Shown: positions 52,648 to 61,778, counted from the first letter of the stretch. The stretch: DNA of 64,000 nt from Candidatus Altimarinota bacterium (GCA_023143095.1 JAGLIF010000003.1:1-64000), one strand, 5' to 3'. Notes: generated from the sequence alone by a model not told the origin. Made by a program: numbers and translations.

Positions 52648-52680
52648 ACTTTTTTTTGTCTTCAATAAAAAACTATGTTT

Positions 52681-53379
52681 TTACTCTTCAGTACAAAACG
52701 AAAATCCAAAAATTGCAAAAGCTAATGCAGCTCCTAAAAGAAGATTTACAAAATTAAACACCAATAATAGACTATTAGTAATAATTGCCTCCCCATCACC
52801 TATAGCAAGAGCCGTTCCAATCAAAACCAAAACAGGAATTAAATAAAACGCAACACCAATTCCCACAAATCGTTCCATACGAGAAAATCGCAAAAAACAA
52901 TAGAGACTCGTAAACCCAAGAACAAACGCTCCCACTAAATTCAACGGATTTCCTAAGTCAATATAATTCATAAATTCCTGAGAAGAAATACTAACTTCTG
53001 GAAAAATCCTATTGAGAAGAACTATCAATACAAGCGAGAAAAATATTTGTAAAAGAAGTGCTCCAAAAAACCCTTCTATCGACGCTAAAAAAAGTCTTTT
53101 GTTTTTCATGAAGACTCCAACTACTAGATAATTGAAGTATACGAAGAAAGGTGCTAGAGAAATCCCAACAAGAAAAATTGTCAGATTCCCTTGTAAAATT
53201 CCAATTGTAGCAATCAAGCTCGAAAAAACAGACATCAAACGATGTTGTTGAAAAAATTTAAGACTATTTTCCAATCGCTCTACACTTGTCACTACCTTCT
53301 GTTTTGTCACAATTTCTTGAAAAATATTATTAATTCCCTCTTCAGCTATTTTTGATTCTAATTTTCGATTCCAAAACAT
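52681..53379 (-). CDS. DUF389-like integral membrane protein
   Basis: A 232-aa protein with about six membrane helices. The segment MSVFSSLIATIGILQGNLTI, then FLVGISLAPFFVYFNYLVVG, has the layout of the DUF389 (TIGR00341) core, though without its usual GAMLISPLMGP wording. The N-terminal 55 residues are soluble and may be a coiled coil. Function unknown. It stands alone between the ribosomal operon and the helicase gene, which diverges from it. Confidence 0.6.
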   Translation of the reverse strand: MFWNRKLESKIAEEGINNIFQEIVTKQKVVTSVERLENSLKFFQQHRLMSVFSSLIATIGILQGNLTIFLVGISLAPFFVYFNYLVVGVFMKNKRLFLASIEGFFGALLLQIFFSLVLIVLLNRIFPEVSISSQEFMNYIDLGNPLNLVGAFVLGFTSLYCFLRFSRMERFVGIGVAFYLIPVLVLIGTALAIGDGEAIITNSLLLVFNFVNLLLGAALAFAIFGFSFCTEE

Positions 53380-53520
53380 TTTTTATTTTTTTAAGATTTA
53401 AGACAAAAAATAATCCTATTATTTTACCAGAAAAAAACTCTTTCTGCAAGGGAAAAGAAAAAAAACAAAAAAATCGACTTACTCCAACCAAATCTCTAGA
53501 CTCCAGCAACCAAAAACAAT

Positions 53521-55845
53521 ATGGAAAACTCTGATAAAAAACCGATTCTCGCCAACCTTAATGCAAAACAACTTAAAGCCGTAAAAGTCCTTTCTGGACC
53601 ACTTCTGGTACTTGCTGGAGCGGGGAGTGGGAAAACACGAGTTCTCACTCATCGAATTGCCAACTTGATGGCAAATAATATTCCTGGCGGAGACATTCTG
53701 GCTGTAACTTTTACCAATAAAGCAGCAAAAGAAATGGAAAGTCGAATTCATAAAATTCTGGGACAAGATTTTCCTCATTCAGCTGTTAGCCATTTTTCAC
53801 TTCAAGGCTTTTCTCCTAAAAATCCAACAGTCGGCACTTTTCATGCCATTTGTGTTCGTATTTTAAGAACAGATATTGAAAGTTTGGAAACGGGACTCAC
53901 CAAAAACTTCGTTATTTTTGATACCGACGATACCCAAAAGCTAATTAAGTTACTGATGAAAGAACAAGGCATTGATGAAAAAGAATTTAAATTTCGAGCT
54001 ATTCTTTCTCATATTTCTACAGCCAAAAACCAACTTCTTACCCCTCAAGTCTATGGGAAAGAAGCTGAACCAAATCGTTTTACGCAAGTAGTAAAGACAC
54101 TTTTTCCACTCTATCAAAAACACTTAATCTCACATAACGCCTTGGACTTTGATGATCTTTTACAAAAAACAGTACAGATTTTTGAAAAAAGTCCTGAAAT
54201 TTTGGAAAAATATCGAAAACGATGGAACCATGTACTCATTGATGAATACCAAGATACCAATTTTGCCCAGTACCGCCTCATTCGACTCCTCTCTGACAAA
54301 CACCAAAATTTATGTGTAGTGGGAGACGATCATCAGTCTATTTATTCGTTTCGAGGAGCTGATTTCCGAAATATCTTGGATTTTGAAAAAGATTTTCCCA
54401 ACGCAAAAACCGTAAAACTAGAACAAAATTACCGATCTACCGCAAATATCTTGGCAAATGCTAATACCCTAATTGGTTACAATGAATCTGGACGAAAAAA
54501 AAATCTCTGGACACACAATGAAGAAGGACAAAAATTAATCATCACAGAGGTTTTTGATGAAAAAGACGAAGGACGATTTATTGCCGACAAAATCAATGAG
54601 ATTCAATACGAAACCAACGAGAATCTAAAAAACATAGCAATTCTATATCGAATGAACGCCCAATCCCGAGCATTGGAAGAATCACTCATGCGAAACCGAA
54701 TCCCTTATCAAATTATCGGAGGAGTTCGATTTTTTGACCGAAAAGAAATTAAAGATATTTTGGCATACCTGCGACTTATTTTTAATCCTCAAGACGACAT
54801 TGGGTTTTTGCGGATTATTAATGTACCAACACGAAAAATTGGTGCAGCAACCATCGAAATATTGAGGAAATACGCCAAACATTACACAATGTCTCTTTTT
54901 GAGATTTTACAAACAATAGATGAAATCCCTGAACTCAATGAGACTAAAAAAACTGTGTTGAAAAATTTTCAAAAAATTATTCTCGATCTTCAAAAACTAG
55001 TTCAAACTGAACCGATTTCAATTCTCCTTGATCGATTAATTGATCGTATTGAGTTCTACAAATTTTTAGATGACGGAAGTAATGAAGGTGAAGCACGAAT
55101 CCAAAATGTAAAAGAACTTTTCTCTGTTGCAGGCAGATACGACAGTGCCGAAAATCCCATCGCCGCTTTTCTAGAAGGTGTAGCATTAGTTTCTGACCTA
55201 GACCGAATGGAAAACACTGATTCCGTCACTCTGATGACCATCCATGCAGCAAAAGGGTTGGAATTTCCAATTGTGTTTTTACCAGGCTGGGAAGAAAATA
55301 TTTTCCCATCTTCCAATGCTCAACATTCTCTAGAGTCCTTGGAAGAAGAACGCCGACTCGGTTATGTAGCAATCACTCGAGCAGAAAAAAGATGTCTCAT
55401 TTCTCATGCTAGACAACGAATGCTCTTTGGAAAAAGAGATTACTCCGCACCATCAAAATTCCTCTCAGAACTCGATAAAGAATGTTGTGAAAAATCTACG
55501 ACCAATCATGATATGGCTTCTGCCTTTAGTCGTGGCAAAACTTTTTCCGCTAAAAAATATCTCGCCACTGGTTCTGGAGCAGTTTCCACTCCCAAAAAAA
55601 CATCTGCCGCCAGCGGATCGGCTTTTGCCACATTCCCCAAAACCCCTAAAACTAAAAAAGAAGCACTTTTTGGAATCGTTCAAAACGAAACCGAGTTCGC
55701 AATTGGCGAAAAAATCATTCACAGAGAAATTGGCAACGGAACGATCATTCAAATCTCAGGAGATATTTTAACAGTAGCCTTTCCTGGACTAGGTGTGAAA
55801 AAAATCGTTGCAAGTGTAGAACCTATTGAGAAGGTGGAAGAATAA
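53521..55845 (+). CDS. pcrA: UvrD/PcrA-type DNA helicase
   Basis: A 774-aa superfamily 1A 3'-5' helicase. Motifs in order: the Q motif LNAKQLKAV, Walker A LAGAGSGKTRVLTHRI (about 34-49), Ia TFTNKAAKEM, II LIDEYQDTNFAQYRLI, III VGDDHQSIYSFRGAD, IV QNYRSTANIL, V VTLMTIHAAKGLEFPIVFLP and VI EERRLGYVAITRAEK. The C-terminal tail carries the Tudor-like RNA polymerase-binding segment (GEKIIHREIGNGTIIQISGD). Involved in nucleotide-excision repair and clearing replication conflicts. Confidence 0.96.
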   Translation: MENSDKKPILANLNAKQLKAVKVLSGPLLVLAGAGSGKTRVLTHRIANLMANNIPGGDILAVTFTNKAAKEMESRIHKILGQDFPHSAVSHFSLQGFSPKNPTVGTFHAICVRILRTDIESLETGLTKNFVIFDTDDTQKLIKLLMKEQGIDEKEFKFRAILSHISTAKNQLLTPQVYGKEAEPNRFTQVVKTLFPLYQKHLISHNALDFDDLLQKTVQIFEKSPEILEKYRKRWNHVLIDEYQDTNFAQYRLIRLLSDKHQNLCVVGDDHQSIYSFRGADFRNILDFEKDFPNAKTVKLEQNYRSTANILANANTLIGYNESGRKKNLWTHNEEGQKLIITEVFDEKDEGRFIADKINEIQYETNENLKNIAILYRMNAQSRALEESLMRNRIPYQIIGGVRFFDRKEIKDILAYLRLIFNPQDDIGFLRIINVPTRKIGAATIEILRKYAKHYTMSLFEILQTIDEIPELNETKKTVLKNFQKIILDLQKLVQTEPISILLDRLIDRIEFYKFLDDGSNEGEARIQNVKELFSVAGRYDSAENPIAAFLEGVALVSDLDRMENTDSVTLMTIHAAKGLEFPIVFLPGWEENIFPSSNAQHSLESLEEERRLGYVAITRAEKRCLISHARQRMLFGKRDYSAPSKFLSELDKECCEKSTTNHDMASAFSRGKTFSAKKYLATGSGAVSTPKKTSAASGSAFATFPKTPKTKKEALFGIVQNETEFAIGEKIIHREIGNGTIIQISGDILTVAFPGLGVKKIVASVEPIEKVEE

Positions 55846-55874
55846 TCCGGGAATCAAGTCCCAGACTAAGTTAA

Positions 55875-55949
<75 letters not shown>

Positions 55950-55960
55950 GAGTCGTCGGA

Positions 55961-56235
55961 GAATGCTTCGCTTACTTCGTTTCCCGCTTCGCGGAAAATC
56001 TTCGTTGCTTCGCTTCTCCTCCTCTTCCCTTCAAAACCGTCGCTTCGCTTTGGATTTTGTGGGAACCCTGTTTTTAAGACAAATGCTTCGCTTCCTTCGT
56101 TTTCTGCTTCTCAGAAAATCTTCGTTGCTTCGCTTCTCCTCCTCTTCCCTTCAAAACCGTCGCTTCGCTTTGGATTTTGTGGGAACCCTGTTTTTAAGAC
56201 AAATGCTTCGCTTACTTCGTTTTCTGCTTCTCCTC
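55961..56235. repeat. Tandem repeat, 120-bp period, 2.3 copies
   Basis: Copies begin at 55961, 56081 and 56201 (partial). Copies 1 and 2 differ at 6 of 120 positions by hand count, and the last 80 nt are identical. The unit is rich in GCTTCG/CGAAGC words. An open frame across it exists only because 120 is a multiple of 3. It fills the spacer between two minus-strand tRNA genes; nothing else is seen in this 356-bp gap. Confidence 0.9.
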
Positions 56236-56305
56236 TTCTTTCTCTTCCCGATTCACTTCATTTTCACCGTCCATAAGATACTTCTTCTTATCTTCCAAAG
56301 AAGAA

Positions 56306-56382
<77 letters not shown>

Positions 56383-56462
56383 GATCTTTGGACAAAATTA
56401 AACAGCCAAACGATTTTAGAAAAAAAATGCTTAGTGTCAAAATTTTTTACCACTCAAAGCGA

Positions 56463-56488
56463 TTAAGGAAACACCGATAAAAACTATT
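56463..56488 (+). repeat. Solo terminal repeat between VirB2-like operon and tRNA-Ile
   Basis: TTAAGGAAACACCGATAAAA followed by ACT. It lies downstream of the VirB2-like operon and upstream of the tRNA-Ile gene, both read on the minus strand. Confidence 0.6.
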
Positions 56489-56493
56489 TTCCC

Positions 56494-57225
56494 TTACGGA
56501 CACGAAATAGAATTAATATAATCATTAAGGGCTTTCTCTGTATTCAATCCATACAATCCATCAGAAACCACTGATAAAGCCGTTTGTATACTTGCTAATG
56601 AACAACTTGTTCCTTCTTCCATTTTTCCATTCATTTTCAATGAATCACAAATAGGTCCTTGAACTGAACCACTATTTAACGGACAAGGTCCCGATTTCCT
56701 CGTTTGACCTTTTGCTGAACCCGCTGGAGCTAATTTATAACAACTCTCTGTTGCCTCTGGTGGAAGACCGCAAATTGGATCTTCATTCGCTCCCACATAC
56801 GATTCCCCGCTATAAGTAAGAGAAATAACCGTTTTCGCGATAACATAGGAAAATATAACAAGTAAAAGTCCTGCCGCCGCCCAAGTAAATCCTTTTTTAG
56901 CTTTGGTAAGTTCATCCGATCCTCCTACTGCAAAAACAAGTTTTGCTGCATTCATAATCACAAAAAGAACAGCTACTCCACCGGCAACACCAGCTAATCC
57001 ATTGATGATATTTTGAATCACACTCGTTAAATCACTAACATCTCCTTTATTCGTTTCTCCTGCTCCTGGTAAATGCGCTGGTACTACAGGATTTTCCACC
57101 CCTTGTGATGTCTTCAATGCTTCTGTTAAAGAAAATCCCTCTGTTGCTGCTGCCTCGTCAACAAACACTTGTGCACTAAAACAAAAAGTTCCAAAAACGA
57201 AAACGAAAAATAATTTTTTCATCAT
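56494..57225 (-). CDS. VirB2/TrbC-like membrane protein with peptidoglycan-binding-like C-terminus
   Basis: A 243-aa protein with a signal peptide (KLFFVFVFGTFCFSAQVF) and two membrane helices in VirB2 style (GLAGVAGGVAVLFVIMNAAK, then FTWAAAGLLLVIFSYVIAK). A Cys-containing extracellular tail follows. The final stretch, SLASIQTALSVVSDGLYGLN then TEKALNDYIN, resembles the PG_binding_1 repeat (dG-x-G-x-x-T-x-x-A pattern). That would tether a pilin-like protein to the cell wall (inference). Its ATG overlaps the upstream stop by one base. It is the last of three related genes. Confidence 0.7.
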   Translation of the reverse strand: MMKKLFFVFVFGTFCFSAQVFVDEAAATEGFSLTEALKTSQGVENPVVPAHLPGAGETNKGDVSDLTSVIQNIINGLAGVAGGVAVLFVIMNAAKLVFAVGGSDELTKAKKGFTWAAAGLLLVIFSYVIAKTVISLTYSGESYVGANEDPICGLPPEATESCYKLAPAGSAKGQTRKSGPCPLNSGSVQGPICDSLKMNGKMEEGTSCSLASIQTALSVVSDGLYGLNTEKALNDYINSISCP

Positions 57226-57728
57226 TATAGTCTAACACGATTAATTGGCAGTTCTACTAATATTGTTGGTGCTGATATTGATGCTTCTGATGTTATTGAA
57301 GGTTGTTCTGTCCCTGGTACATCACCAATAATAAAATATACAGCTTTCATAAAAGAAAAACTCAAAACAATAAAAGCAATCCCCATAATCCCATATTGAA
57401 AAAACTCTTTCGATTCTTTCACTTGTTCTTCGTTATCTCCTGCGTAAATAAATCGAATTCCTGAATAGAAAAACATCACCATTACAATTGGTGCTACTAA
57501 TTTCATCAAAATAGTTGTTAAGTTGGGAATAAAATACAATAAAAGCCTGCTTTCTCCTGTATTAAGATCACCTTCATTTTTTCCCAAAATACCGACAACC
57601 TGATGTCCTTCATCTTCCCAACTAGGAAATAATTCCGTTGGATTAAATTCTTCTGCTGCACTAATTCTTGGCAAAAACATTGCTAATGTCAAAAAACAAA
57701 AAAGTAAGCCTAAAAAAAGTTTTTTCAT
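57225..57728 (-). CDS. VirB2/TrbC-like pilin-type membrane protein
   Basis: A 167-aa protein with a signal peptide (FLGLLFCFLTLAMFLPRISA), a soluble stretch, then two helices: LTTILMKLVAPIVMVMFFYS and FQYGIMGIAFIVLSFSFMKA, joined by GIRFIYAGDNEEQVKESKE. This helix-loop-helix with a short charged loop is the pattern of VirB2-type conjugative pilins. GTG 57731 precedes ATG 57728; the ATG is chosen. Middle gene of the set. Confidence 0.68.
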   Translation of the reverse strand: MKKLFLGLLFCFLTLAMFLPRISAAEEFNPTELFPSWEDEGHQVVGILGKNEGDLNTGESRLLLYFIPNLTTILMKLVAPIVMVMFFYSGIRFIYAGDNEEQVKESKEFFQYGIMGIAFIVLSFSFMKAVYFIIGDVPGTEQPSITSEASISAPTILVELPINRVRL

Positions 57729-57730
57729 CA

Positions 57731-58120
57731 CTAAAAAAAATCAATATTAATAATAAATTTAACAAATGTATATGAAAGTGCTGCTATCGCCACCCCCACA
57801 ATTGTCCACAAAATAATATCTTTTGCTTGTTTTGTCATTTCAGTATCTCCTGAACTCGTCAAATAGAAAAATCCCGCAATGATCAACATAATCGAAGATA
57901 CCATCAAGAGAAATATAAATGTCCCATTCGATATTCCTGGAATCAACTGATTTGTCACATAATATTTTGCATCTTTCCCACTCTCTGGTCCTGGAAGTAT
58001 ATTCCCACTCGTAACTGGTGGCAAACTAGCACCTTCTACCAAAAAATTATCCGTAGAAAACGGAAAAAAGAACAGAACTCCCCAAACGATAAAAACCAAT
58101 TTCATTAACATTTTTTTCAT
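57731..58120 (-). CDS. VirB2/TrbC-like pilin-type membrane protein
   Basis: A 129-aa protein with a signal peptide (KLVFIVWGVLFFFPFSTD), then two helices NGTFIFLLMVSSIMLIIAGF and ILWTIVGVAIAALSYTFVKF with the connecting loop YLTSSGDTEMTKQAKD. Same plan as the two genes that follow. In CPR genomes such genes may build a DNA-uptake or attachment device with the VirD4-like ATPases (speculative). ATG 58120 is preferred over the upstream TTG. First gene of the operon. Confidence 0.68.
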   Translation of the reverse strand: MKKMLMKLVFIVWGVLFFFPFSTDNFLVEGASLPPVTSGNILPGPESGKDAKYYVTNQLIPGISNGTFIFLLMVSSIMLIIAGFFYLTSSGDTEMTKQAKDIILWTIVGVAIAALSYTFVKFIINIDFF

Positions 58121-58144
58121 CACTTTTTCCAATTAAGTTCTTAT

Positions 58145-58170
58145 TTAAGAAAATACTGATAAATAAACTC
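58145..58170 (+). repeat. Solo terminal repeat upstream of the VirB2-like operon
   Basis: Plus strand TTAAGAAAATACTGAT then AAATAAACTC. It is in right-end orientation for the minus-strand operon starting at 58120. Confidence 0.65.
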
Positions 58171-58276
58171 TTTTCTATAAAATTGATTATTTTTTCACAG
58201 AATTTATTTTACAGACACTCCTTTAACATATACTTAAATTTAAGATAAAAATCAAATTCTTGTATCACTCTATGAT

Positions 58277-58502
58277 TTAAGGAAACATGGATTTAATAAA
58301 CTCGTATCTTTCCATCATAGTCATTCCTTCTTATCAAAGCGAAAATCTATCTCATGCTTGAAAAGATAAAGTATCTTTCCTCATTCCGTGCAATAAATGG
58401 GGAACAATTCTATGCAGATCCCCGCCTACGCGGGGATGAGGGTGGGGTTGGCGTGGATAAGAGTGGAAGAATGAGAGTAGGGTGAAAAATCAGTTTCTTT
58501 AA
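58277..58502. mobile_element. Second MITE-like element, 226 bp
   Basis: The left end TTAAGGAAACATGGATTTAA leads into AAACTCGTATC. The right end AAAAATCAGTTTCTTTAA is a degenerate inverted copy. Inside is a perfect GATCCCCGCCTACGCGGGGA hairpin. It has no coding capacity. With the solo repeat at 58145 and the palindrome at 58508 it fills the 499-bp spacer between the VirB2-like operon and the LCP gene; I see no gene there. Confidence 0.6.
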
Positions 58503-58507
58503 CAATT

Positions 58508-58547
58508 TTATGTAATGATTATAATCATTATTTAAATAAGTACATAG
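58508..58547. repeat. Second copy of the 40-bp dif-like palindrome
   Basis: Ungapped alignment with 26178-26217 gives 34 identical of 40 positions. This copy is an imperfect palindrome. The core AATGATTATAA, centre TCATTA and TTTAAATAAGT keeps the 11-6-11 layout. It immediately follows a MITE-like element, and the 26178 copy also follows a repeat hairpin module. Confidence 0.5.
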
Positions 58548-58619
58548 AATCAGCAAAAAAAACAAAAAAACTTTCCAAAACAATAGGAACTCACAGAAAA
58601 GACCGAAAAACAAAAACGC

Positions 58620-59966
58620 TTAATTTGTACCTAAAATAATTTGGAGATCTACCAACTTATCTTCATTAAACACTTCACTCTCCTGCAACGACGACATCTC
58701 TTTTATGTCTAAAAATTCTTTAAGAAAGTTTTTTGATCCTAATGCTTTTTCTTCCGCATAATCATAAAAAAAACTTCGAAAAATAGGTCTACTGCTTTCA
58801 TAGTTTCCAATATCAATAACATGAAACCCAAAACGACGCAGCCGAGTTGCCATTTTATTGGCATATCCTGAAATTTTTGAACCATTGAGTATTGAAAATT
58901 GCATATTTTCCAACAAAATTTCCGGCTGAACCAAAACCAATTCTATAAACTTTTGCGTATCACGAAGATTTTTTGGAAGCAACACAAATTGTCCTCCATA
59001 AAATTCTCGTGCAGGCGTATAAAGAAATCCTCCCTTTTGAGTAGGATCATCATTAAGAACTGCTGAAATAGAATTTTGATAATTAATACTGACCGCCAAT
59101 TTTGCCAACTCAACAATCTCCACAATTCCCAAATCCGTATTAATATTCTGCTTAAAGATATTGTAAAAAGTTCTAAGTTTATCAAAATCTGTCAATAAAT
59201 TTAAATCTGCCACCTTTTTCCGAATCGCGAGTAACAAATCCTGTTGTCTTTGTGCTCGATCATAATCTGAAGAAGTTTTTCGACTTCGTGCATACTGCAG
59301 AGCGGCTGCTCCATCCAAAGTTTGAAGTCCCTTTCTCACAATAAATGTCTTGTACCCATAATGTTCATCTGGATAAAATGGATCAACAATCTCTTTCGAA
59401 ACAAACATATCAATTCCACCAAGCTCATCTACAAAATCTTCAAAAACCTGAAAATTTATCACAGCTCCGTAATGAATCTTAACTCCTGTAAAGTCTGAAA
59501 GTGCTTTTTTCATAACCTCCAACCCCTTTCGATCATTCTTATATTTATACCTAGCTGCTGCATAAATTTCGTTAATTTTTCTATCGCCAATCCCAGACTC
59601 AATAAATAAATCCCGCGGCAAACTCAAAAAACTTGCCGAAGGATTCTTTGGATTTATAGAAAGAATCAAAATAGAATCTGACAAATTACCACCTTCCTCA
59701 TTTTTTCCAGCTACTCCCAACAACAATATATTCGTATGTCCAAATTCTCCTTTTTTTAAAGGACCAACACTTACCAATTGCCGCACCTTATCAGTAAAAA
59801 TACCGGCATTCAAAATCACAGCCCCTAACAAAAGAACTACTGAAATCGTAAAAAACAAAACATAAAAAAAAGCTTTTTTCGATCCAAAAGTGCGAACAAG
59901 TCTACGCCAAACCTTATTTTTAATTTTCGATTTGCCTTTACATATTTTTTTTACCTTAAATGTCAT
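58620..59966 (-). CDS. LytR-CpsA-Psr (LCP) family protein
   Basis: A 448-aa membrane-anchored phosphotransferase that attaches lipid-linked glycans to the cell wall in other bacteria. It has a basic N-terminus, one membrane helix (VLFFTISVVLLLGAVILNAG), then LCP motifs: TNILLLGVAG, LSDSILILSINP, SFLSLPRDLFIE (catalytic Arg region), GGIDMFVSKEIVDPFYP and LQYARSRKTSSDYDRAQRQQ. A LytR_C-like domain ends the protein. ATG 59966 is chosen over TTG 59969. With MurC and MurL/MurD it supports a wall of normal complexity. Confidence 0.9.
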   Translation of the reverse strand: MTFKVKKICKGKSKIKNKVWRRLVRTFGSKKAFFYVLFFTISVVLLLGAVILNAGIFTDKVRQLVSVGPLKKGEFGHTNILLLGVAGKNEEGGNLSDSILILSINPKNPSASFLSLPRDLFIESGIGDRKINEIYAAARYKYKNDRKGLEVMKKALSDFTGVKIHYGAVINFQVFEDFVDELGGIDMFVSKEIVDPFYPDEHYGYKTFIVRKGLQTLDGAAALQYARSRKTSSDYDRAQRQQDLLLAIRKKVADLNLLTDFDKLRTFYNIFKQNINTDLGIVEIVELAKLAVSINYQNSISAVLNDDPTQKGGFLYTPAREFYGGQFVLLPKNLRDTQKFIELVLVQPEILLENMQFSILNGSKISGYANKMATRLRRFGFHVIDIGNYESSRPIFRSFFYDYAEEKALGSKNFLKEFLDIKEMSSLQESEVFNEDKLVDLQIILGTN

Positions 59967-60023
59967 CAAAAAAAGTTTAAGAAAATTTAAAACGGGGTCA
60001 AAAAATCTTTTTTTTGTTTAAAC

Positions 60024-61163
60024 TTATTTTACTTTGAATTTCACTATCTTTTCCCACGGCAAATCCAAATCAAGTCGTCCAAAATGCCCGTATACTGCAA
60101 GTTGTGAATAAATAGGTCTCTTGAGATTTAAGTATTCAATAATTGTTTTTGGAGTCAATGAAAAATTATCTCGAACAATTTTTTCAAGTTCTTCTTGTGA
60201 ATAAGAAGATGTTCCAAAAGTTTCTACTAAAACCGAAACAGGCTCAGCTACCCCAATAGCATAAGAAAGTTGTACTTCTGCTTTTTCTGCCAACCCATTC
60301 GCCACGATATTTTTCGCAATATGTCGTGCCATATATGCTGCCGAACGATCTACTTTCGAAGGATCTTTCCCAGAAAAACATCCCCCTCCATGCCGTCCCA
60401 TTCCACCATATGTATCCACAATAATCTTTCTTCCAGTGAGCCCGCAATCTCCTTGCGGTCCCCCTATAACAAATTTTCCTGTAGGATTAATATGAAACAC
60501 TGTTTTCTCATGTAACCATTTCCCCAAAACCGGCTCAATTACTTTTTCTTTTATATCTTTTCGAATTTGTGTTTGAGTAATATCTGGCGCATGTTGTGTA
60601 GAGATCACTACCGCATCCACCCTTACTGGTTTCCCGTCTTCATACACCACAGAAACTTGAGCCTTCCCATCTGGACGAAGATATGAAATTCCTTTATTTC
60701 TTCTAACTTCTGCTAGTTTCTTCGTCAATCCATGAGCCAATGAAATTGGTAACGGCATAAGTTCCGGCGTTTCATTTACAGCAAAACCAAACATCATACC
60801 TTGATCTCCAGCACCTTGTTCTATATGCACTCCTTCCCCCTCATTTACACCCATCGCAATATCAGGCGACTGCTCATCAATAGCAACTAAAACCGCACAA
60901 GAATTTCCATCAAAATGCATATCTCCATGATCATACCCAATTTCACAAATTTTCTGACGAACCACTTTTTGAATATCAATGTAACAATTTGTGGTAATTT
61001 CTCCAGAAACAACCACTAGTCCAGTATTGACCAAAACTTCACAGCCCACTCTTGCATCAGGATCTTGTAATAATATTGCGTCTAAAACGCTATCTGAAAT
61101 CTGGTCAGCCACCTTATCTGGATGCCCTTCGGTTACCGATTCTGATGTAAAAATTGTTTGCAT
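60024..61163 (-). CDS. metK: S-adenosylmethionine synthetase
   Basis: A 379-aa enzyme making SAM from ATP and methionine. Motifs are [60 protein letters not shown] and [20 protein letters not shown]. Full length. Its leader carries a SAM-I type riboswitch followed by an intrinsic terminator, so high SAM should switch it off. Confidence 0.97.
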   Translation of the reverse strand: MQTIFTSESVTEGHPDKVADQISDSVLDAILLQDPDARVGCEVLVNTGLVVVSGEITTNCYIDIQKVVRQKICEIGYDHGDMHFDGNSCAVLVAIDEQSPDIAMGVNEGEGVHIEQGAGDQGMMFGFAVNETPELMPLPISLAHGLTKKLAEVRRNKGISYLRPDGKAQVSVVYEDGKPVRVDAVVISTQHAPDITQTQIRKDIKEKVIEPVLGKWLHEKTVFHINPTGKFVIGGPQGDCGLTGRKIIVDTYGGMGRHGGGCFSGKDPSKVDRSAAYMARHIAKNIVANGLAEKAEVQLSYAIGVAEPVSVLVETFGTSSYSQEELEKIVRDNFSLTPKTIIEYLNLKRPIYSQLAVYGHFGRLDLDLPWEKIVKFKVK

Positions 61164-61176
61164 AGTTTGTTATTAT

Positions 61177-61200
61177 TTAAGAAGACTCTGATAAATAAAG
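61177..61200 (+). repeat. Solo terminal repeat in the metK leader
   Basis: Plus strand TTAAGAAGACTCTGATAAAT then AAAG. It lies between the riboswitch terminator and the metK start codon, so it would be transcribed as part of the metK leader. Confidence 0.6.
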
Positions 61201-61225
61201 TTATTTTTCATAGGCTCCATATATT

Positions 61226-61249
61226 AAAAAAAGAAGCTAAAATGCTTCT
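61226..61249 (-). terminator. Riboswitch-controlled terminator before metK
   Basis: On the minus strand AGAAGCATTTTAGCTTCT forms a stem-loop followed by a T-run. It lies between the SAM aptamer and metK, as expected for a transcription-terminating expression platform. Confidence 0.8.
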
Positions 61250-61265
61250 TCTACTGGTTTAAAAC

Positions 61266-61366
61266 CTTTTCATGTATTAATTTTGGTTGGAGCACCGTAT
61301 TCGTAAGAACCGGTTGCTGACGGATTACAGAGCCAAATCTCTCCCCGTCTCTCAATAAATGAAGCT
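61266..61366 (-). promoter_or_regulatory. SAM-I (S-box) riboswitch of metK
   Basis: Read on the minus strand, the leader contains the S-box core in order: GAGAG, GGGGAGAGAT, TGGCTCTGTAATCC, CAGCAACC, and GGTGCTCCAACC. The outer P1 stem is formed by CTTCATTTATT and AATACATGAAAAG. SAM binding should stabilise P1 and allow the downstream terminator (61226-61249) to form. Family and gene context agree. The aptamer lies antisense to the promoter region of the plus-strand gene at 61422. Confidence 0.82.
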
Positions 61367-61421
61367 CCTTAATCATAAAAATAATTATCCTTTTTACAAA
61401 TTTTTTCCTATCATAAATTTA

Positions 61422-61652
61422 ATGAATCTTTTTTATCTTCTCGGTATCGCAGGAGCTGTCTTTCTTTTAACAGGATTTATGGTGCGAAAAAACAAAAAAT
61501 ATGGAGTAGGCTCTACGCACTATCTCATTCTCAATCTCGTGGGATCCGTCCTTATGGTAATTTACGGTTGGGCAGGAGAAGTGTGGCCATTTGTTTTACT
61601 CAATAGTGTTTGGGCAGGAGACAGTATTTTTTCGTTGATAAAAAAAAGGTGA
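61422..61652 (+). CDS. Small membrane protein, CBU_0592-like
   Basis: A 76-aa protein with three helices: NLFYLLGIAGAVFLLTGFM, HYLILNLVGSVLMVIYGW and WPFVLLNSVWAGDSIFSLI. The N-out Gly-rich start and ending resemble small CBU_0592-type proteins; the role is unknown. ATG 61422 is preferred because TATCAT (61409-61414) lies 7 nt upstream; the longer in-frame start at 61359 would lie inside the antisense riboswitch region. Confidence 0.62.
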   Translation: MNLFYLLGIAGAVFLLTGFMVRKNKKYGVGSTHYLILNLVGSVLMVIYGWAGEVWPFVLLNSVWAGDSIFSLIKKR

Positions 61653-61778
61653 AAATGTCTTTCCTCATTCCTGCAAAGACAGGAATCCATTTTTAAAAAA
61701 TTTCAAATCATTTATAAATACTTGTTTTCCACCTTTTAATTTTTTATGTTACAATTCAAAGCAGTTTATTTAATTTTC

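Noticed and set aside
55961-56235. CRISPR-like array
   Set aside because: The units are contiguous 120-bp tandem copies without short repeats and unique spacers, and no cas gene is in the window.
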